A program made the position numbers and the translations under genes. DNA of 64,000 nt from Bacillus massiliglaciei. Lineage in GTDB: Bacteria; Bacillota; Bacilli; Bacillales; DSM-1321. Each line of letters starts with the position of its first letter. Positions within the stretch are counted from its first letter, which is position 1. The notes beneath the pieces were generated by a model. That model did not search any database, was not told the origin of the DNA, and was given only the letters and a program-made list of their open reading frames with translations. Where the stretch lies: the NCBI RefSeq assembly GCF_900098925.1, contig NZ_LT622357.1:1-64000 (forward strand), given 5' to 3'. This document shows, one piece after another, positions 1 to 8,516 of this stretch.

Positions 1-217
1 AGACCGTCTTTCCATCTTCCCTCATGAGAGGGAAGAAACTATCCGGTATTAGCTCCGGTTTCCCGAAGTTATCCCAGTCTTACAGGCAGGTTGCCCACGT
101 GTTACTCACCCGTCCGCCGCTAATCTCCGGGAGCAAGCTCCCTTTGATTCGCTCGACTTGCATGTATTAGGCACGCCGCCAGCGTTCGTCCTGAGCCAGG
201 ATCAAACTCTCCGAAGA
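1..217 (-). rRNA. rrs: 16S ribosomal RNA, 5' part only (runs off the window)
   Basis: The reverse complement of 191-210 is the universal bacterial 16S primer site (16S positions 8-27), so base 1 of the rRNA falls near 217. The following sequence contains the expected V1 variable loop and the conserved block before V2. About 217 nt of the gene are present; the rest lies left of the window. It is transcribed leftward, away from nfo. The first bases resemble Bacillaceae 16S genes, which supports the family-level assignment, but the fragment is too short to name a species. Confidence 0.97.
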
Positions 218-337
218 ATGTTTGACTTGCTCATAGAAGTGCTGGCATTGACATATATCAATGATCAACATTACTTTTTTTAAATAGTGTTAGTTCACTA
301 TATATCGTACGCTTACGCTTTGTTTTGTTCAGTTTTC

Positions 338-345
338 AAAGAGCA
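338..345 (-). promoter_or_regulatory. boxA antitermination site in the rrn leader
   Basis: On the minus strand the leader reads TGCTCTTT followed by GAAAACTGAAC, matching the boxA element recognised by the NusB/NusE complex in rRNA leaders. It sits between promoter P2 and the 16S start, the standard position. Assignment is by motif and place. Confidence 0.7.
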
Positions 346-380
346 ATTTCGTTCACTTCATCTGTGTGATGACTTTATCT

Positions 381-409
381 ATCATATCATCTTGTTTCGC
401 AGAAGTCAA
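381..409 (-). promoter_or_regulatory. rRNA operon promoter P2 (SigA type)
   Basis: TTGACT at 404-409 and TATGAT at 381-386 on the minus strand, separated by exactly 17 bp. It is the promoter nearest the 16S gene. The context around the -35 is repeated almost exactly at P1. Confidence 0.85.
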
Positions 410-493
410 CTTCTTTTTTTATTTTCTTTCCTCTCTCAAACGAATGAAATCGAAGGAAGAAAACGATTCTGCCGCGTATCAGCGACATCTATT

Positions 494-522
494 ACTATAT
501 CATTATATTTCGCGGAAGTCAA
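494..522 (-). promoter_or_regulatory. rRNA operon promoter P1 (SigA type)
   Basis: TTGACT at 517-522 and TATAGT at 494-499 on the minus strand with a 17-bp spacer. It lies 113 bp upstream of P2 and shares with it the block GAAGTTGACTTC around the -35, so the two look like a duplicated promoter unit, as in other Bacillus rrn operons. Confidence 0.85.
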
Positions 523-590
523 CTTCCTTCTCGAGATTTGTTTTCCCAAAGAAAGTTATTCAGTTAGCTCTGCCGCGAAGCAGCTTTATT

Positions 591-619
591 AATTTACTAC
601 TTAATCCGAGCTAAGTCAA
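591..619 (-). promoter_or_regulatory. possible third upstream rRNA promoter
   Basis: TTGACT at 614-619 and TAAATT at 591-596 on the minus strand, again 17 bp apart and 97 bp upstream of P1. The -10 matches the consensus at only four of six positions, so it would be weaker than P1 and P2. Confidence 0.5.
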
Positions 620-662
620 TAACTAACTCTCAAAAGAATTCTTCAGTCCATTTCAACATACA

Positions 663-695
663 AAAAGAGAGCATCTTATGCGAATGCTCTCTTTT
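663..695 (-). terminator. Rho-independent terminator after nfo
   Basis: A 12-bp stem (AAAAGAGAGCAT at 663-674 with its complement at 684-695) and a T-run on the minus strand. It ends the cshB-nfo transcript before the rrn promoters. Confidence 0.85.
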
Positions 696-748
696 ACAAC
701 ATGAACCTGAACAGAAATAAAGATTCTGCTCATTATTGATCTTGCCGT

Positions 749-1642
749 TTATCCATTTGTGATTTGTTCAAGCAGATTCTCTGCAAAGACTTTGTTACGC
801 AGCATTTCAATTTCAAAACGGTATGGAGGCTTTTTGCTGTTCTTGTCTTCTCCGACAAATGGTGTCTCCAAGATTTTAGGAATGTCCATTAATTGCGGAT
901 GATGAACAACGTAGCTTAACGCATCAAATCCTATATGGCCGAGACCTATATTTTCATGTCTGTCCTTACGTGCGCCGCGTTCGTTTTTGCTGTCATTAAT
1001 ATGAAGGACTTTAATGCGGTCAATGCCGACAACCTTATCAAATTCATTCAATACTCCGTCGAAATCCTCGACAACATTGTAGCCTGCATCATGTATATGA
1101 CAGGTATCCATACATATGGACAGCTTTTCATTATGCGTCACACCGTCAATGATCATAGCCAATTCTTCAAAAGACCTTCCGCATTCAGATCCTTTGCCGG
1201 CCATCGTTTCCAGTGCAATTTGAACTTTGTCATCACTCGTGAGCACTTCATTGAGGCCTTCAATGATTCTCTTGATTCCGACTTCGCTGCCTGCTCCGAC
1301 ATGGGCGCCTGGATGAAGGACAATCTGTCTGGCACCGATTGCCTCCGTCCTGTCTATTTCGCTTCTCAAGAAGTTGACACCAAGCTCAAATGTAGCTGGG
1401 TTCGTCGTATTGCCGATATTGATGATATAAGGGGCATGGACGATGATATCGCTCATTCCGTTTTCCGACATATGAAGCTGGCCGGCATCAATATTGAGTT
1501 CCTCGATTTTTTTCCTTCTTGTATTTTGCGGAGCACCCGTATAGATCATGAAGGTATTTGAGCCGTACGATGCCGCTTCTTCACTTGCGCCAAGCAGCAT
1601 TTTTTTACCGCTCATTGAAACATGTGATCCAATTTTAAGCAT
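749..1642 (-). CDS. nfo: Endonuclease IV (AP endonuclease)
   Basis: Type IV deoxyribonuclease of base excision repair: it cuts the backbone 5' to abasic sites and removes 3'-blocking groups. The 297-residue product is of usual family length. All nine ligands of the trinuclear zinc site can be placed: His69, His110, Glu145, Asp179, His182, His214, Asp227, His229 and Glu259, within the signature segments [20 protein letters not shown] and [10 protein letters not shown]. An AAGGGAG site precedes the ATG. It follows cshB by 21 nt and is probably cotranscribed with it. The B. subtilis counterpart (yqfS) protects spore DNA, so a similar role is plausible. Confidence 0.97.
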   Translation of the reverse strand: MLKIGSHVSMSGKKMLLGASEEAASYGSNTFMIYTGAPQNTRRKKIEELNIDAGQLHMSENGMSDIIVHAPYIINIGNTTNPATFELGVNFLRSEIDRTEAIGARQIVLHPGAHVGAGSEVGIKRIIEGLNEVLTSDDKVQIALETMAGKGSECGRSFEELAMIIDGVTHNEKLSICMDTCHIHDAGYNVVEDFDGVLNEFDKVVGIDRIKVLHINDSKNERGARKDRHENIGLGHIGFDALSYVVHHPQLMDIPKILETPFVGEDKNSKKPPYRFEIEMLRNKVFAENLLEQITNG

Positions 1643-1663
1643 CTCTCATTCTCCCTTTTATTC

Positions 1664-2980
1664 TTATCTTTTCTTTTTTTCCGCCCGTCTCTGGCGTTTT
1701 TTGAACTCCGCCACTTCCCTGGCATGTTTTTTCTTGTATCCAGGCTTTACCTTTGTAGATTTTCTTACTTTCGTTTTTGCCTGTAAATCAGCAGATGACG
1801 CTTGCTTTTTACGGTTCTTTCGTTTGTTGCGATCATCAATTTCCACCCAGTCACCTTTTTGAATATCTGCATCGTGGAATGTGATCCCCATCTTCTCAAG
1901 CCTATTAAGCGCATCTTCGTCGGATGTCTCATAAATAGTTGCAGCTATTCCGTCATTCCCTGCACGCGCAGTCCGTCCTGTACGGTGAATATAAAAATCA
2001 AGATCAGAAGGAAGCTCATAGTTAATAACATGTGTAACACCCTCAATATCAATGCCCCGCGCCGCAAGATCGGTGGCTACAATATATTGGAAATCAAGCT
2101 GGTCTATCTGCTTCATCATCCGTTTCCGGTCACGCGGTGACAGGTCGCCATGAATCCGTCCCACCTTAAGTCCCTTTGCAATCAGGGCATCGGCTACCTC
2201 GTCAGCCATTTTCTTCGTATTGGTGAAAATAATTCCCAGATACGGATTAAATCGAACCGCAATGTCATGAAGAAGCTGAATTTTATCACGATGTTTGGAA
2301 GGAATCAGCAAATGTTCAATTTTTGCTGCAGCTGCCTGTTTCGGATTAACATGAACATACTTTGGATTGTCCATATATTTCTTTAAAAATGGCTTCAACT
2401 TTTCTGGGATCGTCGCTGAGAATACCAGCATTTGGATGGACTCTGCCATTCTGGAGGCAAAATTATCCACATCCTCGATAAAGCCCATATCCAGCATCAA
2501 ATCAGCCTCATCCACAACAAGGGTATCGGCAGTGAAAACCTGCAGTGCCTGCACTTCGACGAGATCCTTAATTCTTCCCGGTGTTCCGATAATCAGCTGC
2601 GGCTGTGTCTTCAGCTTATCAATCGTACGCTGCTTATCCGTACCGCCAATAAACATCCGGACCTGGATTTGCCTGTCCTCTGGAAAGTGTTCAGCAATTT
2701 TCAGTGCTTCTTTATAGATTTGGTTAGCCAGCTCACGGGTTGGGGCCGCAATGATTGCCTGGACCTCGCTTTTTTCTGCATCGAGCCTGTCCATGATCGG
2801 AAGCAGGTAAGCATGTGTTTTTCCTGTACCTGTCTGCGACTGACCGATAATACTGTTTCCGTTTTTAATGGACGGAATGACCCGTTCCTGGATTTCTGTC
2901 GGCTTATAGAACCCTAAAGCGTTGACCGCATCTATCATGTAGCTCTTCAAATTAAATCGCTCAAATTGGTTTTGTTTCAT
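1664..2980 (-). CDS. cshB: DEAD-box ATP-dependent RNA helicase CshB
   Basis: RNA helicase that remodels RNA secondary structure, in Bacillus linked to cold adaptation and ribosome or mRNA handling. The 438-residue protein shows the helicase series in order: Q motif near residue 31, motif I GQSQTGTGKT at 46-55, PTREL at 80-84, GTPGR near 132, DEAD at 157-160, SAT at 188-190, then ARGIDI and HRTGRTARAG in the second RecA domain. The tail from about 390 is rich in Lys and Arg, a likely RNA-binding extension. The start has an AAAGGAG site. Its position between nfo and yqfQ is that of cshB (yqfR), not of the paralogue cshA. Confidence 0.93.
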   Translation of the reverse strand: MKQNQFERFNLKSYMIDAVNALGFYKPTEIQERVIPSIKNGNSIIGQSQTGTGKTHAYLLPIMDRLDAEKSEVQAIIAAPTRELANQIYKEALKIAEHFPEDRQIQVRMFIGGTDKQRTIDKLKTQPQLIIGTPGRIKDLVEVQALQVFTADTLVVDEADLMLDMGFIEDVDNFASRMAESIQMLVFSATIPEKLKPFLKKYMDNPKYVHVNPKQAAAAKIEHLLIPSKHRDKIQLLHDIAVRFNPYLGIIFTNTKKMADEVADALIAKGLKVGRIHGDLSPRDRKRMMKQIDQLDFQYIVATDLAARGIDIEGVTHVINYELPSDLDFYIHRTGRTARAGNDGIAATIYETSDEDALNRLEKMGITFHDADIQKGDWVEIDDRNKRKNRKKQASSADLQAKTKVRKSTKVKPGYKKKHAREVAEFKKRQRRAEKKKR

Positions 2981-3026
2981 CTCAAAACTCCTTTATACTT
3001 CATCAGGCCATTAAGCATGTCCTGTT

Positions 3027-3055
3027 ATTATAATAAATGACGGATAAAATGTGCA
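3027..3055 (-). promoter_or_regulatory. Probable SigA promoter of cshB-nfo
   Basis: Consensus -10 TATAAT at 3027-3032 on the minus strand with TGCACA at 3050-3055 (17-bp spacer) as a weak -35. It lies about 50 bp upstream of the cshB start. Confidence 0.55.
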
Positions 3056-3215
3056 AGCAGCCCTTCTGCTCATCCCTTCAGACACTTTTTACACATAAAA
3101 AAAGCAAGCATCCACATCAGCTCGCAAAGAGGAATCCGAACAACTATTGTAATCATCTTACCTTCTTTTCCGCGCCAGCACAACTATTACCAAGACTTCT
3201 TTTCCCCTTCATCAA

Positions 3216-3243
3216 ACCTTTTCCGCTGCTCCTGCATATTTTA
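3216..3243 (+). promoter_or_regulatory. SigK-like (late mother-cell) promoter in front of yqfQ
   Basis: AC at 3216-3217, 17 bp, then CATATTTTA at 3235-3243, which matches the SigK pattern AC-N16/17-CATANNNTA exactly. A start site near 3250 would leave a leader of about 30 nt with the ribosome binding site. The match is seen; the sigma-factor assignment is inference. Confidence 0.5.
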
Positions 3244-3280
3244 TACGAGGAATGAAAATGTTTCGAAAGGAGATTAACTC

Positions 3281-4000
3281 ATGTTCCCCAATCAATTTCC
3301 CAGTCCGTACAGCAGCCATTTCCCCAGAAGGGGCGGACCGCAGACTCCTCCCCAAATGAATCAGCCCGGAAACATGCAGCCTATGCCTATGTACAGAAAT
3401 CAGCTTCCGCCAAGGCCCTTTCCTCCCCAGGCACGGCCCAGCCAAAACCAAAACCCGACAGGCCGCGGACCGCAGAGACAGCAGCCCAGCGCCTTTAAGC
3501 AAATTCCGGGAAGGCAGGGGCCGCAGACGCAGCAGCCTAAAAAAGAAGGTCTTTTATCGAAATTTCTAGGCAAAAACAAAGAAAAGGCGCCTGTTCCGCC
3601 GGCCAGCAGATTCAGCCCTCCTCCTTCAAGCCAGCATGCTAAAAAGGAAGAGCGAAGCAGCGGAGGAATCATGCAGACTCTCACAAATCCTGAAGCGCTA
3701 AATGGCATGCTTGCCAATACCCAGAAGGTTCTTCAGGCAGCAGAACAAGTCACTCCAATGGTTCAGCAATATGGATCTGCTTTCAAGACCCTCCCGAACG
3801 TATGGAATTTCGTTAAGGGATTTGGATCAGGTTCAAAAGAAACAGAGCCTGCCCGTGCGGCATCGAACCCGGAACCCGCAGCCGTTACAAATGAAGAACC
3901 GATCCGGCCCGATATAAGCAATCAGCCGAAGCCTAAAAAAAGGACAGTTTCCGCTTCAAGAAAGAAAGAAGGCGGCAGTTCTCCTAAATTATTTATATAA
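3281..4000 (+). CDS. yqfQ: VrrA/YqfQ family proline- and glutamine-rich protein
   Basis: A 239-residue protein of low complexity. The first 110 residues are rich in Pro, Gln, Asn, Arg and Gly (PxxP-type stretches, several QP runs); a helical, less biased segment follows at about 130-190 (MQTLTNPEALNGML); the C-terminus is a charged Lys/Arg tail. No catalytic motif, signal peptide or membrane segment is visible. The composition and the place between cshB and ispH match the YqfQ family, related to B. anthracis VrrA. Composition and the SigK-like promoter upstream suggest a spore-coat or other spore-surface role, which is inference. The AAAGGAG site at about 3265-3271 fixes the start. Confidence 0.8.
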   Translation: MFPNQFPSPYSSHFPRRGGPQTPPQMNQPGNMQPMPMYRNQLPPRPFPPQARPSQNQNPTGRGPQRQQPSAFKQIPGRQGPQTQQPKKEGLLSKFLGKNKEKAPVPPASRFSPPPSSQHAKKEERSSGGIMQTLTNPEALNGMLANTQKVLQAAEQVTPMVQQYGSAFKTLPNVWNFVKGFGSGSKETEPARAASNPEPAAVTNEEPIRPDISNQPKPKKRTVSASRKKEGGSSPKLFI

Positions 4001-4027
4001 CCCCCTTCCTCCTTTCGGCATGATATT

Positions 4028-4056
4028 TTGTATTCTCAGCCATCCTCTTATATAAT
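4028..4056 (+). promoter_or_regulatory. SigA promoter of ispH
   Basis: TTGTAT at 4028-4033, a 17-bp spacer and a perfect TATAAT at 4051-4056, giving a start near 4063. It rules out the in-frame upstream TTG at 4028 as the ispH start. Confidence 0.8.
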
Positions 4057-4102
4057 AGAATGGAGTTATTCGAAGTTTCTTGCCTTGAAGGAGGACCAGC
4101 AA

Positions 4103-5047
4103 ATGAAAGTACTTAAAATATCACCGCGCGGCTATTGTTATGGTGTTGTTGACGCCATGGTCATCGCCAGGAACGCGGCTTTAGATAAAACACTGCCCCG
4201 TCCGATTTATATCTTAGGGATGATCGTCCATAACAAACACGTTACAGACGCATTTGAGGAAGACGGCATCATTACCCTAGACGGTTCCAACCGGAAAGAA
4301 ATTATTGAAAAAGTAGATTCAGGAACGGTTATCTTTACAGCCCACGGCGTTTCCCCTGAAATCCGGGAAATTGCCAAGAAAAAAGGATTGGTTACGCTGG
4401 ATGCAACCTGTCCTGACGTAACTGTGACGCATGACCTGATCCGGGAAAAGGAAGCACAGGGTTACCATATCATCTATATTGGAAAAAAAGGACATCCAGA
4501 GCCAGAAGGAGCAGTAGGCGTCGCTCCCCACGCCGTCCATCTCGTTCAAAATGAAGAGGAAGTAAATCAGCTGAATCTGACCGGCGAAAAAATCATCGTG
4601 ACAAACCAGACCACGATGAGCCAATGGGATGTATCTCACATCATGGAAAAAGTCAAAGAGCGTTTCCCGAATGCGGAAATCCACAAAGAAATCTGTATGG
4701 CTACACAGGTAAGGCAGGAAGCTGTAGCCAAGCAGGCCGGTGAAGCAGATGTTGTCATTGTGGTAGGAGACCCCAAAAGCAACAACTCCAACCGTCTCGC
4801 ACAAGTATCGGAAGAAATTGCCGGTACACAAGCTTACCGGATTGCCGATATTTCAGAACTTCAGCTCGAATGGCTTAAAGGTGCTAAAGTGGTTGGCGTA
4901 ACTTCCGGTGCGTCTACTCCTACTCCGATTACGAAGGAAGTAATCAGCTTCATCGAAAAATACGATGAGGCCGATCCGGAGACATGGAACACGGAAAAGA
5001 AAACACCATTAAATAAAATCTTGCCAAAAATCAAGGTACCGAAATAA
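4103..5047 (+). CDS. ispH: 4-hydroxy-3-methylbut-2-enyl diphosphate reductase
   Basis: Last enzyme of the MEP isoprenoid pathway: reduces HMBPP to isopentenyl and dimethylallyl diphosphate with an iron-sulfur cluster. The 314-residue product has the three cluster cysteines Cys12, Cys103 and Cys198, and the substrate-binding histidines His43, His81 and His131 followed by Glu133 (GHPEPEG). The start at 4103 is chosen because GAAGGAGG ends 8-9 nt before it; the longer reading frame from 4028 begins inside the promoter. It stands alone between its own promoter and terminator. Confidence 0.97.
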   Translation: MKVLKISPRGYCYGVVDAMVIARNAALDKTLPRPIYILGMIVHNKHVTDAFEEDGIITLDGSNRKEIIEKVDSGTVIFTAHGVSPEIREIAKKKGLVTLDATCPDVTVTHDLIREKEAQGYHIIYIGKKGHPEPEGAVGVAPHAVHLVQNEEEVNQLNLTGEKIIVTNQTTMSQWDVSHIMEKVKERFPNAEIHKEICMATQVRQEAVAKQAGEADVVIVVGDPKSNNSNRLAQVSEEIAGTQAYRIADISELQLEWLKGAKVVGVTSGASTPTPITKEVISFIEKYDEADPETWNTEKKTPLNKILPKIKVPK

Positions 5048-5055
5048 TCACAGAT

Positions 5056-5098
5056 GGCAGGGAAGCTCGATATATCTGGGCTTTCCTGCCGTTTTTTT
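5056..5098 (+). terminator. Rho-independent terminator of ispH
   Basis: Stem GGCAGGGAAGC (5056-5066) with GCTTTCCTGCC (5080-5090), followed by seven Ts. Confidence 0.9.
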
Positions 5099-5143
5099 GT
5101 CTCTGCAACTTCTGGCCTTTTCAAATTTTTTTAAAACGACAAA

Positions 5144-5171
5144 AGAACCGGGAAAGAATTCTCCTGGTTCC
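5144..5171 (-). terminator. Rho-independent terminator of the trmK-yqfO transcript
   Basis: Stem GAACCGGGA with TCCTGGTTC and a TTTT run on the minus strand. It faces the ispH terminator. Confidence 0.75.
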
Positions 5172-5192
5172 TTGCCTAATTCTTTAAACCAT

Positions 5193-6314
5193 TTATCTGA
5201 ACTGGAAAGGGTCTGTATTTAGCTCAGACGGCAGGAATTCAACCGCCCAGTCTCTTTCCTTGCACATGCCGTCTAACACTCGCGCGACGCCCGCTTTCAT
5301 GACTTTTTCTACATTATGTCCGGGATCGACGATATTCAGGCCGATCTGCATAGCATCGTGGGCAACGTGATAATACATGTCCCCTGTTACATAGACGTCT
5401 GCCCCTTGAAATTTAGCAGCCTTGAAATATTTATTGCCGTCGCCGCCTAAAACAGCGACCTTCTTCACCTTTGCGCTGGAGTCACCGACAAACCGTACGG
5501 CCGGCACATCAAGTGCCTTCTTGACGTATTCAGCAAATTCGCCAAGAGTCATCGCTTCAGGCAAATCGCCAATTCGCCCAAGGCCCAGCACTTCTCCCTG
5601 ATTCTCAAGCTTATAAATGTCATAAGCCACTTCTTCATATGGATGTGCTTTTATCATAGCTGTAAGAATCTGTTTTTCTATGTCTTCTGGGTACACGGTT
5701 TCAATCCGAATTTCATTGACTGACTCCATTTCACCCTTTGTTCCGATATAAGGATTGGTTCCTTCTTCCGGCATAAAACGGCCGGTCCCTTCCGCTGAAA
5801 AGGAACAATGACTGTAGTTTCCTATAGCGCCAGCCCCTGCACTTCCAAGCGCTGCTCTTACTTTTGCTTCAGATTCTTTAGGCACATATACAGCCAGCTT
5901 TTTCAGTCCGATTTCGAACGTTGGGACAAGCACCTCTGCGTGTTTTAGCCCAAGTGCCTCGGCAAGAAGGTCGTTCACTCCTCCTTTTGCCACATCAAGG
6001 TTCGTATGCGCTGCATAAACCGCAATATCATGCTTGATCAATTTTTCGATGATTCTTCCCGCAGCCGTCGATAAATCCAGCTTTTTCAGCGGACGGAAAA
6101 TAAGCGGATGGTGTGCGATAATTAGTTCCGCCCCATTTGCGATCGCTTCTTCCGCCACTTCCTCCGTTACATCCAACGCAGTAAGAACCTTCGTAACCGG
6201 TTTACTTAATTGGCCTATCTGCAGTCCGATGGGATCTCCTTCCATCGCAGCATACTTCTTCGGAGAAAATTGTTCAAATAACCCAATGATTTGATGACCG
6301 TTGACTTTCTTCAT
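5193..6314 (-). CDS. yqfO: Nif3-like dinuclear metal-centre hexameric protein YqfO
   Basis: Member of the NIF3/YqfO family, often annotated as GTP cyclohydrolase 1 type 2; the true reaction is not settled. At 373 residues it is the long Bacillus form, in which a PII/CutA-like domain of about 100 residues is inserted between the halves of the NIF3 fold. Metal-binding motifs are present: IIAHHPL near residue 65, AAHTNLD near 101, and GDMYYHVAHDA and DPGHN in the C-terminal half. Its ATG overlaps the trmK stop codon by one base, so the two are translationally linked. Confidence 0.9.
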   Translation of the reverse strand: MKKVNGHQIIGLFEQFSPKKYAAMEGDPIGLQIGQLSKPVTKVLTALDVTEEVAEEAIANGAELIIAHHPLIFRPLKKLDLSTAAGRIIEKLIKHDIAVYAAHTNLDVAKGGVNDLLAEALGLKHAEVLVPTFEIGLKKLAVYVPKESEAKVRAALGSAGAGAIGNYSHCSFSAEGTGRFMPEEGTNPYIGTKGEMESVNEIRIETVYPEDIEKQILTAMIKAHPYEEVAYDIYKLENQGEVLGLGRIGDLPEAMTLGEFAEYVKKALDVPAVRFVGDSSAKVKKVAVLGGDGNKYFKAAKFQGADVYVTGDMYYHVAHDAMQIGLNIVDPGHNVEKVMKAGVARVLDGMCKERDWAVEFLPSELNTDPFQFR

Positions 6315-7024
6315 CAGTCAAGCACCTCCTCAATTTCAGAAATCCGCTCAAGGAGCTCCTGCCGTTTCTCCTTCAGCTGTTCTCCCTGCCGTTCGGCTTT
6401 TTCAAGCTGCTCAATCACTTTGAGCAAATGCTGCCTTTCCAAGGACCACTTTTTCTTAAAAACAGGACTTTTTTGTTCCAGCAGCCATGGCCCGAACGTC
6501 AGCTTTCTCTCTTTATTCCCTTCATACGGAGTAAGAGGGTTCCCTTTTTCAGCGACCAGCACTTCATAAATCTTTTTGTCTTCTTCCAAGATTTCTTCTG
6601 CAATAAGTTCCCAGCCATTGTCAATCAGCCAGCTTCGTACTGCGCGCTCGCCTACATTCGGCTGGAGCACAAGCCTGTCTGCCCGTCCCAGCTTGCTTTT
6701 CCCGCGCTCCAATATATCAGATATCAAGGTCCCTCCCATCCCGGCAATCGTGATGCAGGTGGCCTCGTCTTCCTCTAAAACCTCCAGCCCGTTCCCTTTT
6801 CGGACTTCAATCCGGTCAGCAAGTCCCGTTTCCTTTACCTGCTTCAGGGCAGATTGGTAAGGGCCTTCAACTACCTCACCAGCAATGGCCTGTTCACAGA
6901 AGCCTTGTTCAACGGCATAACAAGGCAAATAGGCATGATCTGAGCCTATATCGGCCAGTACACTGCCCTTCGTTATATAAGAAGCTACACGTTCAAGACG
7001 CAGCGACAGTCTTTCATGATTCAT
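6314..7024 (-). CDS. trmK: tRNA (adenine(22)-N(1))-methyltransferase TrmK
   Basis: Makes m1A at position 22 in the D-loop of tRNA with S-adenosylmethionine. The 236-residue protein has a Rossmann methyltransferase domain with motif I ADIGSDHAYLP at about 24-34, the conserved TIAGMGGTLI near 92 and LVLQPN near 119. The last 50 residues are charged and should form the coiled coil typical of the family. It is the first gene of a two-gene operon with yqfO, the usual arrangement in Bacillus. Confidence 0.95.
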   Translation of the reverse strand: MNHERLSLRLERVASYITKGSVLADIGSDHAYLPCYAVEQGFCEQAIAGEVVEGPYQSALKQVKETGLADRIEVRKGNGLEVLEEDEATCITIAGMGGTLISDILERGKSKLGRADRLVLQPNVGERAVRSWLIDNGWELIAEEILEEDKKIYEVLVAEKGNPLTPYEGNKERKLTFGPWLLEQKSPVFKKKWSLERQHLLKVIEQLEKAERQGEQLKEKRQELLERISEIEEVLD

Positions 7025-7079
7025 ATTATCAACACACCTAACTATGTATTCTTAACGCTATTTCTAGCATACCCTTAAA

Positions 7080-7088
7080 ATTATAACA
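7080..7088 (-). promoter_or_regulatory. Extended -10 promoter of trmK-yqfO
   Basis: TGTTATAAT on the minus strand (TGn plus a perfect -10) about 55 bp upstream of trmK. No good -35 is present, which an extended -10 can tolerate. Confidence 0.5.
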
Positions 7089-7171
7089 AGTGTTGAAACA
7101 TTCTGCGAGTCATAAAAGGGATTTCAGCAGACCGTAAACCTCATTACCTTTACATCCGCCGTGTCCCCGAA

Positions 7172-7201
7172 TGAAAAAAACTCAGGAGATTTCCTCCTGA
7201 G
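7172..7201 (-). terminator. Rho-independent terminator of cccA
   Basis: CTCAGGAG and CTCCTGAG arms around a short loop, then a T7 run on the minus strand. The rest of 7089-7276 shows no gene. Confidence 0.88.
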
Positions 7202-7276
7202 CCTCCTTATTAACTAGTTTGAAAACGGATTCAGAGAAAAGGAATTTTAAATCCTGCTGACAAATCAGATGACGGA

Positions 7277-7648
7277 TTATTTTAATCCATGGATAAATTC
7301 GGCCATCTCATCGAGCTTATCCTCAGGAACCAGCCCCGCCGGCATAGCTCCCCTGCCGTTTTTGATTGTCGTTTTCACTTCATCCACTGACAGACGGTCT
7401 CCCACACCCTTCAATTCAGGCCCGACTCCGCCCTGATAGGCATCTCCATGACAGCTTACACAGTTTTGTTTATAAATCTCTTCCGGACTGGCAGAAGCAG
7501 TATCTGCAGACTCCTCCGTCTTTTCCCCGCCTTCTTTTTCCTTGGCCATATCTTTTGCATCGCCAATTCCCTTAAAAGAAAGCATGAACACCAGCCCGAT
7601 TCCAAAAATCATGATGACGATATACGGCAATACCGGATTGCGATTCAT
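7277..7648 (-). CDS. cccA: Membrane-anchored cytochrome c550
   Basis: Small c-type cytochrome of the respiratory chain, carrying electrons on the outer face of the membrane. The 123-residue protein has an N-terminal membrane anchor (about residues 8-26), a charged linker rich in Glu and Lys (30-55) and a single class I haem domain. The haem site is CVSCH (Cys63, Cys66, His67), and Met102 in GAMPAG is the sixth ligand. It has its own terminator on each side, so it is probably monocistronic. The place between trmK and sigA is the one found in B. subtilis. Confidence 0.93.
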   Translation of the reverse strand: MNRNPVLPYIVIMIFGIGLVFMLSFKGIGDAKDMAKEKEGGEKTEESADTASASPEEIYKQNCVSCHGDAYQGGVGPELKGVGDRLSVDEVKTTIKNGRGAMPAGLVPEDKLDEMAEFIHGLK

Positions 7649-7785
7649 TAAGAATTACCCCCCTTATGTAAAACCTATTCATCCCAAATATTATATACAA
7701 GCACCTATAATTTTACTGTAAATTATATAGAAGGAAAAGAGAAAAAAGTAAACATCTTATATTTTTTCATTTTTTTTACAAAAAT

Positions 7786-7818
7786 AATCCCTTCTGTTCA
7801 TAAAAACAAGAAGGGATT
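7786..7818 (-). terminator. Rho-independent terminator of the membrane protein gene
   Basis: Ten-bp stem AATCCCTTCT / AGAAGGGATT, with a T5 run on the minus strand. The AT-rich stretch 7649-7785 between it and cccA contains several TATAAT-like hexamers but no promoter I can single out. Confidence 0.8.
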
Positions 7819-7832
7819 CCAGACCGTTATGC

Positions 7833-8441
7833 CTAGATAAAATATAACTTGGCTAATTGGTAAAGAACGAGCAGCATTCCGGCCGAACCGCCAATCAAAA
7901 AATACGTAAATTTATATTTTTTCCCAATGATCATCCAGACAGCACACTGCCCCATTACAATATAATCCGCTGCGTACAACGATTCAGAGAACAGTATATC
8001 TGTTATTTTTACAGAGGAAACAAGCATGAGCAAAGCAGCAAAGACCATCGCAAACTGGAACAGAAGGCTGTTCTTAAAATACCGAAAACCAAGCCAGATG
8101 ATAATCAAAACAGAAATAAGCGGAAAACCGATTTGCAATACGCGGTTAACTTCTGTAAAATAATTCAAAACCAGATTAGCCAGAAGCAAGGCAGCCATTC
8201 CTGAAAGAAGAAGCATTTTTGCAGTACGTCTGTCTTCAGGCTGTTCTTCATTCTCTTCCAGCTTGTCGCCGCCGCTGTATAAGGCAAACAGAAAATCACA
8301 GTAATGGCCGGGAAGCATTTTGCTTTCTTTCCAATATTGTATTTCCTGCATAATAATCTTTTTTCGTTGTTCTTCCATGGCTACACGTCCTAATATGTAT
8401 TCACTAAGTATATCGGCAGAAATGGAAAAGAGTTTCACCAT
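7833..8441 (-). CDS. Multi-pass membrane protein of unknown function
   Basis: I do not recognise a named family. The 202-residue reading frame has a soluble N-terminal part of about 70 residues with a motif-like segment YWKESKMLPGHYCDFL near 37-52 and an acidic stretch (KLEENEEQPED), followed by about five or six hydrophobic segments between residue 73 and the end. Two starts are possible: 8441 with AGAAGG upstream, or the ATG at 8378, which begins directly before the conserved-looking helical part. It lies between cccA and sigA with its own terminator, so it is a single-gene unit. No catalytic motif is visible. Confidence 0.75.
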   Translation of the reverse strand: MVKLFSISADILSEYILGRVAMEEQRKKIIMQEIQYWKESKMLPGHYCDFLFALYSGGDKLEENEEQPEDRRTAKMLLLSGMAALLLANLVLNYFTEVNRVLQIGFPLISVLIIIWLGFRYFKNSLLFQFAMVFAALLMLVSSVKITDILFSESLYAADYIVMGQCAVWMIIGKKYKFTYFLIGGSAGMLLVLYQLAKLYFI

Positions 8442-8470
8442 TGCTTGCCTTCTCTGAGAAAAAGCCCATA

Positions 8471-8506
8471 AAAAAAGCCATTTTGAATTAAAAAATCCAA
8501 AATGGC
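8471..8506 (-). terminator. Rho-independent terminator of the dnaG-sigA operon
   Basis: GCCATTTTG / CAAAATGGC stem (8477-8506) with a T6-7 run on the minus strand directly after sigA. Confidence 0.88.
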
Positions 8507-8516
8507 CCCGAACTTT

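Noticed and set aside
287..614. Short plus-strand reading frames in the rrn promoter region
   Set aside because: They overlap three promoters and the boxA site, have no ribosome binding site and resemble no protein.
935..1561. 208-codon plus-strand reading frame opposite nfo
   Set aside because: Fully antisense to a gene with all catalytic residues; no ribosome binding site and no recognisable protein motif.
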